From the NCBI RefSeq assembly GCF_011397635.1, contig NC_064763.1, positions 22,643,437 through 22,707,436 of the forward strand: a stretch of DNA of 64,000 nt, written 5' to 3'. Numbering within the stretch: the stretch's first letter is position 1; each line of letters opens with the position of its first letter. This document shows, one piece after another, positions 9,101 through 19,239 of the stretch. A model generated the notes under the pieces. That model did not search any database. It was not told where the DNA came from and saw only the letters and a program-made list of their open reading frames with translations. Made by a program: the position numbers and the translations under genes. This stretch comes from Epinephelus fuscoguttatus. Lineage: Eukaryota; Chordata; Actinopteri; Perciformes; Serranidae.

Positions 9101-11494
9101 CTGAGTGCTAAATATGAGCTGTGACTCATCTGTGAACATAATTTATGTTCAGCTGCTTATCTAAATTAAAGTCTGGGTTGAGTTTAGCATACAGTTTATT
9201 TCATTTGGCTTTTTGTTATTACAGTAATATGGGAGCCCATTTCTGCCAATGTGATTTAAAAAAAAAGCTACTGTAAGTCATTAAAATGAAAAACTTAGCT
9301 TGAAACAATGACTAATCACAAATTTCGAAATAATAAGAAACTTCGAAAAGAAATGTCTTAGTGTCTCAAAAGTACGAGAGTCATCCTCAAAATAATGACT
9401 AACCCATCTCAAAATGAGATTTCTGGAAATCAACATTTTCCAGCTCCTCCTGGGGGACCCCGAAGCGTTCCCAGGCCAGATTAGATATGTAATCCCTCCA
9501 GCGTGTTCTGGGTCTGCCCCGGGGCCTCCTACCAGTGGGACGTGCCTGAAAAACACGAAGGAGCAGCAGCTCTACTCCGAGCTCCCTCCAGAGGTCTGAG
9601 CTCCTTACCCTATCTCTTAGGCTGAGCCCAGACACCCCACGGAGGAAACTAATTTCGGCTGCTTGTTTCTGCGACCTCAAAATAATGACTTGCGTATCTC
9701 AAAATAATGACTTAGTATCTAGAAATCATGAGAAACTTTGTCAAAATAATGCTTTCTTAAATTGATGACTTACTTTTCTCAAAATAATGATGTAGTATTT
9801 CAAATTATGAAAAGCTTTCTCAAAGTACAAGAAAGTTTTGAGAGTTTTTTATTAAAGCGACTTACAGGATCTTTTTAAATTCCATCACATCGGCAGCAGT
9901 GGGCTTCCATAAGATCAGGAGACTCAAATGAATGTTTTCTCCTGTTCGTCAGTTCGATGTGATATAAATGCAGCACAAACAAACTACCGCAGTGTGATTT
10001 AAGATTCTGGGCCCGTGTCAGACACGTGACTGAAAGGAAGTGAAATGTCTCCCTTCACCTGTAGCTCCTCTGATGGCCTCGGATATTTATTTGCCGTGCC
10101 TCCATACCTCCACATTCCTTTTGCTTGTGTTTTTAACTGGTAAATATTTGAGCAGCCTTTCTAAACCATGCATATTTGATGCCAAAGAATATTTGAGGCT
10201 ACATCTGTGGTGCTGAAATGTTTCAAGGCCAGCGACCTCCAGGAAGATTGACTCAGACCTTTCTTTAGCTTTTACATTCAACACAGGAAGAGCTCCAGAA
10301 AATGTGGAGAGGGTAAAACTCACAGGAAGGACTGACCGAAGAGATGGAATCTCATCTATGTTATGAGTCGTTCCTGATACAAAGCTATCTTGTCCAATTT
10401 TCTTTTAAATAAATCTGAGAAGATAAGATAAGACTTTGTTTATGCTGAGGGAAAATGTTGTGCGGCAGCTGCAGCACAAAGTAGGAAAGACTGCAAATAT
10501 ACAAAAGACTAAAATAACACAACAGAAGTTGCAAAATAAAAAAAAACTTAACAGTGAGGTGCTAATAAGGTCCAATCCAAATATATACAAAGCCAAGACA
10601 ATTACTTTTGTTGAGTTTTAGAGCTCAGTGCAGCCTTTGAGAGGGAAAATAAGGCTCAGTGGAAGTAGGAGTTTAACAAATGAATTATCCTTATGAGAAA
10701 AAGCACAATGGGCTCAACATCTTTATCAGAAATGTTTAATCTTCGCCAAGATATTTTTTAGGTTTTGATTTTGTCTTGATTATCTTGTTGTTGTAATAGT
10801 TGGAAACCAAACTCAGAATTGAAAGTAAGATTCGAATAATCGCCCTGTCATAGACGCACACATTTCCTTCTGTACGGTGCAAGAAAATAGTTCCTACATG
10901 AAGCTGCTCACAACAAGGTCTGTGGATTATCTTGAGTAACCGGGTCATGATTTCTGGAGAGAGACATTGCCGTGGAGTTTTTAAAACATATTTTTTAGCG
11001 CTTTGAGCACCTCATGCCGAGAGCCATCTAGTTCCATTATATTGGAGAGAAGGCAGACATCTCTACGGCCGATAACTCATACACTCAGAAACTCACACCA
11101 GAACAATCTAGATTGACAGATAGTGCTGCAGGTAAGAGGAAAAATGTGTATTTTTGATTTTGGGGTGAACGGTCCCTTTAAATTAAGATGCATTTCACCA
11201 TCTTCAGTTGTATAAAACCTTCTAACATTCTTTGCAGCTTCATCAACAGATATCATGATACTATTTTTAATTCTTGTCTTTTAAACCTGCCTCACTCAGA
11301 TACACAAAATAAAACCTCTGAGCCTGTCTGTTCACTGGTGCCTGACGTTGCTGTGTGTCTTGTGTCTGCAGAGCATGGTGATCGGCACAGCCGGCCAGAT
11401 GGTAGCGCGGATCGCCCGAGAGGCGGGTGAGGACCTGAGCAGCATCTTTCTGAGGGAAGTAAAGCTGAAGCTCTCAGTCAAGCTGAGGAAGTGA
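2292..11494 (+). CDS. eral1: ERAL1, mitochondrial Era-like GTPase (11 exons, 453 aa)
   Basis: Coding exons are 2292-2397, 4882-5043, 5172-5299, 5419-5496, 5580-5626, 5734-5795, 6268-6380, 7529-7840, 8280-8429, 8956-9036 and 11372-11494. They join in frame to 1,362 nt, all with GT/AG borders; the human protein is 437 aa. ERAL1 is known to bind 12S rRNA and chaperone assembly of the mitochondrial small ribosomal subunit. Visible motifs are a basic Arg/Ser-rich N terminus that suits mitochondrial import, G1 GAPNAGKS (115-122), G2 Thr142-Thr143, G3 DTPG (162-165), G4 NKVD (231-234, split across exons 7 and 8) and a C-terminal KH domain with its GxxG loop at 418-421. Exon 8 carries an acidic stretch (DEEE) before GWPHF. 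The first ATG gives the transit peptide and was chosen for that. An in-phase alternative exon 1 donor at 2374 would drop 8 codons. The KH loop reads GTAG and lacks the usual Lys. Confidence 0.95.
3129..3159. repeat. (CA)n microsatellite
   Basis: About 15 uninterrupted AC units in eral1 intron 1. Confidence 0.9.
3385..3432 (+). repeat. dispersed retroelement 3' tail
   Basis: 'gggctttataaataaaattg' followed by 'aattgaactg' is the terminal motif of a widespread teleost retroelement. The same tail is at 19135-19165 and, inverted, at 61155-61240. Confidence 0.4.
4005..4550 (-). mobile_element. non-LTR retrotransposon fragment: inverted 5' endonuclease part joined to a sense 3' tail
   Basis: Read on the minus strand, 4385 down to about 4000 encodes the start of an apurinic/apyrimidinic-type endonuclease, including [14 protein letters not shown] and [17 protein letters not shown]. 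It then continues in another frame ([14 protein letters not shown]...[10 protein letters not shown]), so there is a frameshift near 4150. The region above 4385 resembles the leader of the same element type. At 4505-4550 the strand switches: 'ggataagcggaagaaaatag' followed by GATG-like units is a LINE 3' tail on the plus strand. The copy is dead. The order (inverted 5' part, then sense 3' tail) is what twin priming produces. Confidence 0.65.
5358..5383. repeat. (GGA)n microsatellite
   Basis: About nine GAG/GGA units in eral1 intron 3. Confidence 0.85.
5884..6203. mobile_element. MITE with long terminal inverted repeats in eral1 intron 6
   Basis: The left arm, beginning 'atatttttcaacctggaccc', is mirrored at the right end, whose reverse complement has 'tatttttcaacctggaccct'. 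The arms stay similar through 'gtgactaatgggaacaac' and 'gctgcagctggcagc', about 110 bp each. No transposase is present. A related end occurs near 48880-48930. Confidence 0.65.
6409..7134. mobile_element. TA-flanked MITE in eral1 intron 7
   Basis: The ends are CGTTTACATGG and, inverted, CGGTTACATGATG. TA dinucleotides at 6407-6408 and 7135-7136 look like the target duplication. Inside, 'cattcggaatga' and 'ccgattgaaa' motifs recur in both orientations near the ends. The element at 56228-56758 has the same termini and TA flanks. Confidence 0.6.
7135..7528 (+). other. remainder of eral1 intron 7
   Basis: AT-rich intron sequence that ends in a poly-T/AG acceptor at 7528. I see no further element in it. 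Confidence 0.5.
7841..8955 (+). other. eral1 introns 8 and 9
   Basis: Intron 8 (7841-8279) and intron 9 (8430-8955) flank exon 9. I found no repeat or gene in either. The short open frames at 8516-8769 have no coding character. Confidence 0.5.
9281..9840. repeat. degenerate 'ctcaaaataatgactta' repeat split by an antisense LINE fragment
   Basis: Units of the type 'tctcaaaataatgacttag' and 'atcatgagaaacttt' recur at 9285-9420 and again at 9670-9840. Between them lies unrelated GC-rich LINE sequence (about 9435-9665). Confidence 0.5.
9399..9680 (-). mobile_element. LINE open reading frame fragment, C-terminal to the reverse transcriptase
   Basis: The minus strand encodes [20 protein letters not shown], then a short internal deletion, then [20 protein letters not shown] and [14 protein letters not shown]. 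This is the familiar region after the reverse transcriptase of fish non-LTR elements. The copy is a fragment with no catalytic residues. Confidence 0.65.
9841..11371 (+). other. rest of eral1 intron 10
   Basis: No exon is visible before the acceptor at 11371. A fish dispersed repeat is probable at about 10418-10600, since 'aagataagataagactttg' is a common repeat start. Another repeat end, 'ggggtgaacggtcccttta', lies at 11161-11179. Confidence 0.4.
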
Positions 11495-11859
11495 AGAGGA
11501 CAGAAGGACTTTAATAGAGATGAAGCAAACAGCGGATCCTGCTGGATGTTAGATGACTCTATTTGTATGTTTCTCTTGCAAAGGACAAGACCCAAAGAGT
11601 CAAACAGAGGATAAGATGTCATCATGAGTGAGACGTGCAGCTGTGAGGTGGCACATATCCACAGCTCCCAGTGAGATGGACAGAAAGTGTGCTCTACATG
11701 TTGACTTTTGCATCCTTTGGCTTTGTGCATCAGTAGCACCCTCATGCAGATTTTAATATAGAGATGTTACCTGTAAGGTGTTATTATTATAGATGTGAAA
11801 ACCTGTGACATATCTGAATCAGTAAAGTGGAGAAAATATGTCAATTACACAAGCTGCAA

Positions 11860-11865
11860 AATAAA
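11860..11865 (+). terminator. eral1 polyadenylation signal AATAAA
   Basis: This is the first canonical AATAAA after the eral1 stop codon. It implies a 3'UTR of about 380 nt. Confidence 0.6.
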
Positions 11866-11884
11866 TTCATTGGCATTTATTGAG

Positions 11885-12790
11885 CGAAGATATATTTTAG
11901 GCAACAAACATGACACAGACTCTCATCAAATGGATGTTTTGACACAAGTTTGACAGTGTGTTCATGGCTGAGCAGGTTTGGCGAGCTGTGAAAAGGCCGA
12001 TGGTTTATCTTTGGCTCTCAGAGCTTTTTAGTTGGCGGGCATCGCGCGCCTAGCGGGACCTGCACAGTCATGTTCACTCAAATGTCCCTGATGTACCATC
12101 CACCCCTGTTCCCTCCACTCCCACATCACTTTAGCCTTCTCCACTGCCTTTGAAGTGTGGCCATCCATCCCTGCGACTATCACTTTTTGTTCCGCTGCTT
12201 TCTTCCCTTTTCTCCTCCCTCCCCCCCACTCTCCCTCCCTCTGCTTTTTTGGCTCTCATAAAGCCCAGCTCTGCCCCCGAGGGCTGAATTGTCTCCCTAA
12301 TGGATGGCAAAATGGAGCACTAACCTGATGCTAAAATGGGTCAGATAATGGTGATTGGATTCATTCCTGCTGCCTGTGAGTTAACTCGGCGGTTACTCTA
12401 TCCGGGGCATCTTGATGAATAACCAGCTAGTGGCCTGAAGCAAGGGCGACAGGAGGGAGGGAGAGGCCTTGAATGTCTCGCAGAAGCTGTGTCAGCCCCT
12501 CGAGCTCTCCCTGCTCTCTGCGACGGCTGCTTCACTGTGATTAGATAAGCCGGCTGCGCAGCAGAGATCACCACTTAGACAAGCCAACTGCTGCTTGAAA
12601 ATATTATAGCTACAAAATAATCGTTTATACACAAGATATTTAGAATGCCTGTTTTTTTTGTAACCAAAATAATGAGGCACTTATTTGTTTAGGAGCTTTA
12701 TTTCACATGCACAAGTACATCTCAAAAACATCCTCATGTGCAACACATCAATCAGCTTCCTTCGTCCTCCTGCGCAGATGACATTGAGCA
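11885..12790. other. intergenic, low in repeats, between eral1 and mir-451
   Basis: No gene is visible. A pyrimidine-rich stretch (12190-12250) is followed by complex, repeat-free sequence (12260-12560), including 'tgattagataag' (GATA motif). That could be conserved non-coding DNA. It lies downstream of the microRNAs in their orientation. Confidence 0.35.
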
Positions 12791-12848
12791 AGGGCCATAT
12801 AACCCTTACCATTACTGAAACTCAGTAATGGTAACGGTTTGACGGCCC
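12791..12848 (-). ncRNA. mir451: pre-miR-451 hairpin
   Basis: The mature miR-451 sequence (starts AAACCGTTACC, ends ACTGAGTT) lies at 12819-12840 on the minus strand and matches my knowledge of the vertebrate microRNA exactly. The opposite arm, 12791-12818, pairs with it almost completely and leaves only a tiny loop, so the mature strand runs through the loop. This is the known miR-451 geometry, which is too short for Dicer and is cut by Ago2. The family role is erythroid maturation. It lies about 85 nt downstream of mir-144 in the same orientation, as in other vertebrates, so the two probably share one primary transcript. Confidence 0.95.
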
Positions 12849-12924
12849 TCCTCTGCAAGCGCGTGCAGCCCACTACAGTCAGTTAGGCGTGAGTGCGTGC
12901 TGATAGCGCCGGTGGGGGAATGAA

Positions 12925-13000
12925 ACCCTGGATAGTACATCATCTATACTGTAGTGTCTCTTTAATAAACTTACAGTATAAGATGATATCCTGTCCAGGG
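12925..13000 (-). ncRNA. mir144: pre-miR-144 hairpin
   Basis: miR-144-3p (starts TACAGTATAGATG, ends ATGTACT) lies at 12934-12953 on the minus strand. The 5p arm, starting GGATATCATC, is at 12970-12991. The loop is about 16 nt, and the base of the stem pairs 'ccctgga' with 'tccaggg'. The 3p arm matches vertebrate miR-144 as I know it. The 5p arm has TCTTATAC where I recall a slightly different centre in mammals. It is the 5' member of the miR-144/451 cluster, which is transcribed against eral1 and with flot2. Confidence 0.95.
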
Positions 13001-13324
13001 CACAAGACTTAACAGCTGCCAGAGCACATTCTGTCCATGTTTGTAATCTGCAAGGCAGAGGTGGAACTAATTAGTGATGCACACAGTGAAGGTCAACCCA
13101 TGAAAATGTTAATCACATGGTACAGATGCTATTTAAAAAATGTATAATAAAATAAAATCCTGCAGCAACAACGTCTCTGTCACCTGCAGCAGAGCCACGA
13201 GGCCTCAGCGACCTCCCCTCTGTGTTAAATACTCACCTTTTTGCATTAGGTTTGGCGTTTGGCGTTGGTCACCGACACTACCCGTCACCTGTTCCTGTTT
13301 AATGGCTGCTAGGTGTCCACGTCT

Positions 13325-13450
13325 GGAGCCCCTGCACGCTGGGCTGTGGCACTTAAAGGCCCCCGGGCTCATTAGCATACTGTGATGACATCTGGGGTGG
13401 ACCAGACAGCACGGGGTGAACTTTTCTTATCTGGTCCTAACCTGATAGCT
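13325..13450 (-). promoter_or_regulatory. putative erythroid promoter of mir-144/451
   Basis: Read on the minus strand towards mir-144, the order is: a GATA motif (CTATCA, 13443-13448), a second GATA motif (AGATAA, 13427-13432), CACCC-type boxes (13413-13418 and 13394-13400), ATGCTAAT (13371-13378, octamer-like) and a TATA-like CTTTAAG (13352-13358). This is about 350 bp upstream of the mir-144 hairpin. GATA1 and a CACCC-box factor are known to drive erythroid genes, and GATA1 is known to control this cluster. The placement is inferred from motifs only. Confidence 0.5.
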
Positions 13451-13499
13451 TCTGGCCCGATTATGGCCCACACCCTTATTACACCCAGCTGGACTTTGC

Positions 13500-13740
13500 A
13501 GAAAAAAGACACATAAGTTCTTATTTTTACTGCACGTACGCTGTTATTTAAAATAAAAACAGTGGGCAGAAGCAAAAAGTTAATTTATTTACCATTTTCA
13601 GCCATTTTGATAACTTGAACAAAATACAGCACCTCCTCAAATTAATTCACTTACACCGTTTGGAAATTTTAGAAATGTGATTTTAAACCTCCTGACCTCT
13701 CCTTGTAACTGTTTTAACATTAATCTATTTTATATTACGT
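13500..13740. other. intergenic, no feature seen
   Basis: AT-rich sequence without a recognisable element. Confidence 0.4.
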
Positions 13741-13745
13741 TATAG

Positions 13746-14745
13746 GGGAGGCTGGGGTTGGTTGGCACGCAGCTGTTTTCTGGTTCTATAAAGGTCACAG
13801 AAACAAAAATGTATCCTCACAATGTTTGCTTTCTTCACCTGCACTTTGTTAAGACGTATGAAAGTCACTGACGTTTTGGTGAGGATAACATTTCAGTAAA
13901 TAAAGTATAGATATGTATAAAGTAAAAAGTAAAAACAAATAAATGTATAAAGTAAAAAAGTGTCGGGGGGGGGGGGGGTGTCACATTTAAATTGTAACAG
14001 GTGACATTACTAATTAAATAATGTAACTATTCTAATTAACTCATCAAAATAATGTAACTTATTACATTTGATTACTTTTCTTACAAGTGTTTTAAACTGT
14101 TTAATAAAATTGAAAAGTAACAGAATAAATGTTTTATTCTACATATAAACCTTTTACCAAAAATAATATAATCAGATGTAACCTCTTTATAATCACCAAT
14201 ATTTTCATCAGTAACTGTAATATTGTTACTTTTTTCCCCACAGAAACTGTAACTGATTACTATTTTGTAATTTAATTACATGTAATGTAACCACTGAAAA
14301 TGAGAAAGTAAAATTCGATTTTTGAAAGATTTTTTTTTCTTTTTTAAAGTTATCATTGTTAATTTGTTATTGTTATTTTGAAAAATCAATGGCAAAAATA
14401 ATCAGACGTTCCAATGGTTGAAGTGCTTAAAAATGTAATTTGGTTTAAAACATTTACAGATTTCCGATTAAATGTTCATTTTTTCTGGTTCTTGTTTAAA
14501 TCAAAAGCTCAAATTGCTTCATTTAATTGTAACTATACTATTTTAACATGATGTGGCTGATTGGCACAAATGCACAACTTGACCTTTATCAGAAATCATC
14601 TAAGTTTAGAAACATTTGCATGGATTAAAACATATTTATTTATGGCTGAGAGTTAAACCTGTCATTTGCTGCTGCTCAGAATATCATAACATAAATTATG
14701 CCGGAGAAATATAGCTGAGAGTGAACATTGTGCCAACCAACCCCC
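13746..14745. mobile_element. probable DNA transposon with 'ggggttggttggcac' ends
   Basis: GGGGTTGGTTGGCAC near 13758-13772 is inverted as GTGCCAACCAACCCC near 14730-14744. The interior has a 14-G run (13965-13978) and 'gtaacttattacatttg'-type repeat sequence (13990-14310), so other repeats are nested in it. No transposase remains. Confidence 0.4.
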
Positions 14746-14875
14746 TGTGTATTTTGTTATCTGTCAAATGATCTATACTAATTGCAAAATTTGGTGGCTT
14801 TCTACACAGCTGTATTTTATTTAACATTTTAATTATCCTATTTTATCAAATTATTTTCACTATCGTAAAGTTTAT

Positions 14876-15427
14876 TACCTCCGCCAAGGAGGTTATGTTT
14901 TCACTGCCGTTGGTCTGTTTGTCTGTTTTTCTGCAAAATAACTGAAAAAGTTATGAACGGATTTTGATGAAATTTTCAGGAAAGGTGGATAATGGGACAA
15001 GGAACAGATGATAAAATTTTGGTGGTGATCGGTTGAAGCAAAGTGGATAAGATAATAAAAAAGTCAATCATCTGACAGCCTCAGCAGCGATTCCAATTTC
15101 TAAAGATGGTGAAAATAGCGCCATCTGGTGGCCGGAAAGCACGTCGTCTTCTTATTGCTAAATATTGTTGTAATTCTAAAGTTGAAATTAATGTTCTGTG
15201 TTGGAATAAAAGAAAGTGAAAAATACAAAAAAACATATTCTGAGTTGGTACAAAATAAAAACGAAATAAATACACCACAGTGTCTCCACGGTGAAGGCAT
15301 ATATAACCCAATAATGATAGTGATGCAAATAACTGAATTATGATGCAGGCTGCAAAATCTGATGCAGAGGGGGAGGGAATATCACCTACTTGGCGGAGGT
15401 CTGCACTCTCTGAGTGCTTTTCTAGTA
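14876..15427. repeat. dispersed 'acctccgccaaggaggttatg' repeat
   Basis: It begins 'acctccgccaaggaggttat' and ends 'gcactctctgagtgctttt' plus 'ctagt', a pair of ends I recognise from a repeat spread across marine animals. A matching end is at 42636-42675. There is no functional open frame; the 15081-15343 frames on both strands belong to the repeat. Confidence 0.5.
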
Positions 15428-15429
15428 TT

Positions 15430-16150
15430 GATTTTTATTATCTCTGAATGGTGTTGCCCTTTTTTTGTGAATGTATATTGTTTTGTTTTATCCTTTTGCT
15501 TCTGTAAGATCTCTCAAGTATGAATAAAGGTTGACTGAATGGGTCATTTTGTGCCAATGTTGATTTTTTTCCCACACCTTTCACTTAGCAGCAGCATCAG
15601 AAATACTTTCCTCAATATTTCACATTCTCCCCCAAATATTTTTAATGTCCAAACCACTACAGAATTTTGTTGTGACCTGTCTGCATCAAACATGTCTAAT
15701 TAAAAGACTAAAGCAGTAAAGACATTTCTTCATCATCGACTAGAATGCCCGGAGCTTTATCACATAATAATACAGTTTACGTCTCCTGAAGCTCATAGCC
15801 TGTGGATTTATGTGTGATGGTTTCATGGATTGGAATTTAATGCGTCAGCTGATGTGATGTTATCTGATTTATCAAACTCTTATTCATGTGCTCAGCTAGA
15901 TTCCAGGATGTGGTGAGCTGAGATCTGTTTTTATCAGAAATGTCATAAGGACACCACATGTCAAATTTAAAGCATTAAATTATGCCTGGATGGTGAAAGC
16001 AGCGTGGTTTGTCTTCAATCTCGAACAGTATGTCCATGAATAATACACTGCATTTGTAAGAAAAAAAGTAAGTCGGTGTGGTGGACTTTACTCTCTCACC
16101 TTCTGCCACAATAAAACCTATGGACCCTGAACTAGATCAGAGTAATGTAC
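15430..16150. other. intergenic, no feature seen
   Basis: AT-rich sequence between two repeats. No coding signal or RNA gene was recognised. Confidence 0.4.
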
Positions 16151-16159
16151 ACAAGTATA

Positions 16160-18760
16160 TGACCAATTTTCATACTTTTATGACATACTATACTAAGATC
16201 ATGCTTGATGATTTCCGATGACTATGACAATTTTTTTCATGGTTTTGGACGACATACTATACTATGACTTTTTTTCACGATTTTGGACGACATACTATAC
16301 TGTGACTTTTTTCATGGTTTTGGACGACATATTATACTGTGACTTTTTTCATGGTTTTGGACGACATACTATACTGTGACTTTTTTTCACGATTTTGGAC
16401 GACATACTATACTATGACTTTTTTTCACGGTTTTGGACGACATACTATACTATGACTTTTTTCATGGTTTTGGATGACATACTATACTGTGACTTTTTTT
16501 CATGATTTTAGACGATATACTGTACTATGACTTTTTTATGGTTTTGGACGACATACTATACTGTGACTTTTTTTCATGATTTTGGACGACATACTATACT
16601 ATGACTTTTTTATGGTTTTGGACGACATACCATACTGTGACTTTTTTATGGTTTTGGACGACATACTATACTGTGACTTTTTTCATGGTTTTGGACGACA
16701 TACTATACTGTGACTTTTTTTCATGAGTTTGGACGACATACTATACTATGACTTTTTTCATGATTTTGGACGACATACTATACTATGACTTTTTTATGGT
16801 TTTGGACGACATACTATACTGTGACTTTTTCATGGTTTTGGATGACATACTATACTGTGACTTTTTTCATGGTTTTGGACGACATACTATACTATGACTT
16901 TTTTCATGATTTTGGACGACATACTATACTATGACTTTTTTTTCATGATTTTGGATGACATACTATACTGTGACTTTTTTTCATGGTTTTGGACGACATA
17001 CTATACTGTGACTTTTTTTCATGATTTTGGACGACATACTATACTGTGACTTTTTTTTCATGATTTTGGATGACATACTATACTGTGACTTTTTTCATGG
17101 TTTTGGACGACATACTATACTGTGACTTTTTTCATGGTTTTGGACGACATACTATACTGTGACTTTTTTTCATGATTTTGGACGACATACTATACTGTGA
17201 CTTTTTTTTCATGATTTTGGATGACATACTATACTATGACTTTTTTTCAAGGTTTTTGACGACATACTATACTATGACTTTTTTTCATGATTTTGGACGA
17301 CATACTATACTATGACTTTTTTTCATGGTTTTTGATGACATACTATACTATGACTTTTTTCATGATCTTGGACAACATACTATACTATGACTTTTTTATG
17401 GTTGTGGACAACATACTGTACTATGACTTTTTTTCATGAATTTGGACGACATACTATACTATGAAATTTTTTCAAGGTTTTGGATGACATGCTATACTAT
17501 AACAATTTTTCATGGTTTGCGACAACATACTATACTATCACTTTTTTTCATGGTTTTTAATGACATACTATACTATGACATCTTTTCATGAATTTGGACG
17601 ACATACTATACTATGAGTTTTTTATATGGTTTTGGACAACATACTATACTATGACATTTTTTCAAGGTTTTGGATGACATATTATTCTATAACTTTTTTA
17701 TATGGTGTGGGACAACATACTATACTATGACTTTTTATCATGAATTTGGATGACATACTGTATGTATGACTTTTTTTCAAGGTTTTTGACGACATACTAT
17801 ACTATGACTTTTTTTCATGATTTTGGACGACATAGTATACGATGAAATTTTTTCACGGTTGTGGACGATATACTATACTCTGACTTTTTTCATGGTTTTT
17901 GATGACATACTATACTATAACAATATTTAATGGTTTTGGACGACAAGCTATACAATGACTTTTTTGCATAGTTTTGGACAACATACTATGCTATGACCTT
18001 TTTTTCATGGTTTTGGATGACATACTATGCTATGACTTTTTTATATGGTTTTGGACGACATAATATATGAATTTTTTTCATGATTTCCGATGGCACGCTA
18101 TACTATGACTTTTTGTCATGATTTTTGATGACATAGTACACTATCACTTTTTTTCATTATTTTGGAAGAAGTACTATATTATGACTTTGTTTATTGTTTT
18201 GGACGACACACTATACTATGACATTCTTTCATGATTTTGGACGACATACTATACTATGACATTTTTTTCATGGCATTAAACGACATACTATACTCTGACG
18301 TTTTTTCATGGTTTTTGACAACATACTATACTATGACATTTTTTCATAATTTGGGAGGACAAGCTATACTGTGACTTTTTTTTCATGGTTATGGATGACA
18401 TACTATACTATGATGTTTTTTCATGATTTTGGACAACATGCTATACTATGATTTTTTTTCCATGTGTTTTGACGACTATGACCATTTTTATGAATTTTGA
18501 TAACATACTATACTCTGACCAATTTTATTATATTTTGATGACATACTTTACTATGACCATTTTGATGGTTTTCTGATAACATACTTTACTATGACCGTTT
18601 TGGGGTTTTTTTTTATAGGATTTTTGGTGACATACTATAGGCCTACTATTAGGCCTACTGTTTTTTGATGACATGACCTACTATATTATGACCATTTTGA
18701 TGGTTTTCTGATGACATACTATACTATAATCAATTTCTTTTATAATTTCTGATGACATAT
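16160..18760. repeat. minisatellite of about 38-bp units, roughly 65-70 copies
   Basis: The unit is close to 'gacgacatactatactatga' followed by 'ctttttttcatgattttg'. Length varies by 1-3 bp, mostly in the T run. Units at 16230-17400 are highly uniform, alternating mainly in tatgac/tgtgac and ggtttt/gatttt. From about 17450 they decay progressively, and after 18450 only fragments such as 'gatgacatactatac' remain. There is no open frame. Confidence 0.9.
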
Positions 18761-18779
18761 TATACATACACATATCATT

Positions 18780-19164
18780 ATTGTCACATACATATGCTGT
18801 CATATATTAACACTTACTATACTATATACTTTCAACATATTGTATCACAATAGCCATAATTATTATTCTGATATCATTATTTAAATAAATGTTGTTGTAA
18901 GCTACTGTCATCACTGTTTGTCCTGCATCTCTCTGTGGCTCTGGCTCTCTTCATGTATCATTGTGTCATATGGATCACTGTAAATGTATTATGTTGATCT
19001 GCTTTGTACTACATGTATTGCACGTCTGTCCGTCCTGGAAAGGGAACCCTCCTCAGTTCCTCTTCCTGAGGTTTCTACCAAAGGACAGAGGGATGCTGTA
19101 AAGCCCTCTGAGGCAAGTTGTGATTTGTGATATTGGGGATTATAAATAAAATTGAATTGGATTG
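18780..19164 (+). mobile_element. retroelement 3' end inserted in the minisatellite
   Basis: The stretch around 19020-19165 contains 'acgtctgtccgtcctggaaa', 'cttcctgaggtttctacc' and 'gtaaagccctctgaggcaag' and ends in 'ataaataaaattgaattgg'. These are successive parts of a very common teleost retroelement tail. Minisatellite-like sequence ('gatgatttctgatgacatac') resumes right after it at 19170-19232. Confidence 0.55.
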
Positions 19165-19239
19165 AAAATTGAACTATGACCATTTTTTGATGATTTCTGA
19201 TGACATACTATGACTATGACTATACTGAATGTGATAAAG

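Noticed and set aside
16160..18760. CRISPR-like array
   Set aside because: Units are contiguous and about 38 bp, with no distinct unique spacers, in a vertebrate genome. It is a minisatellite.
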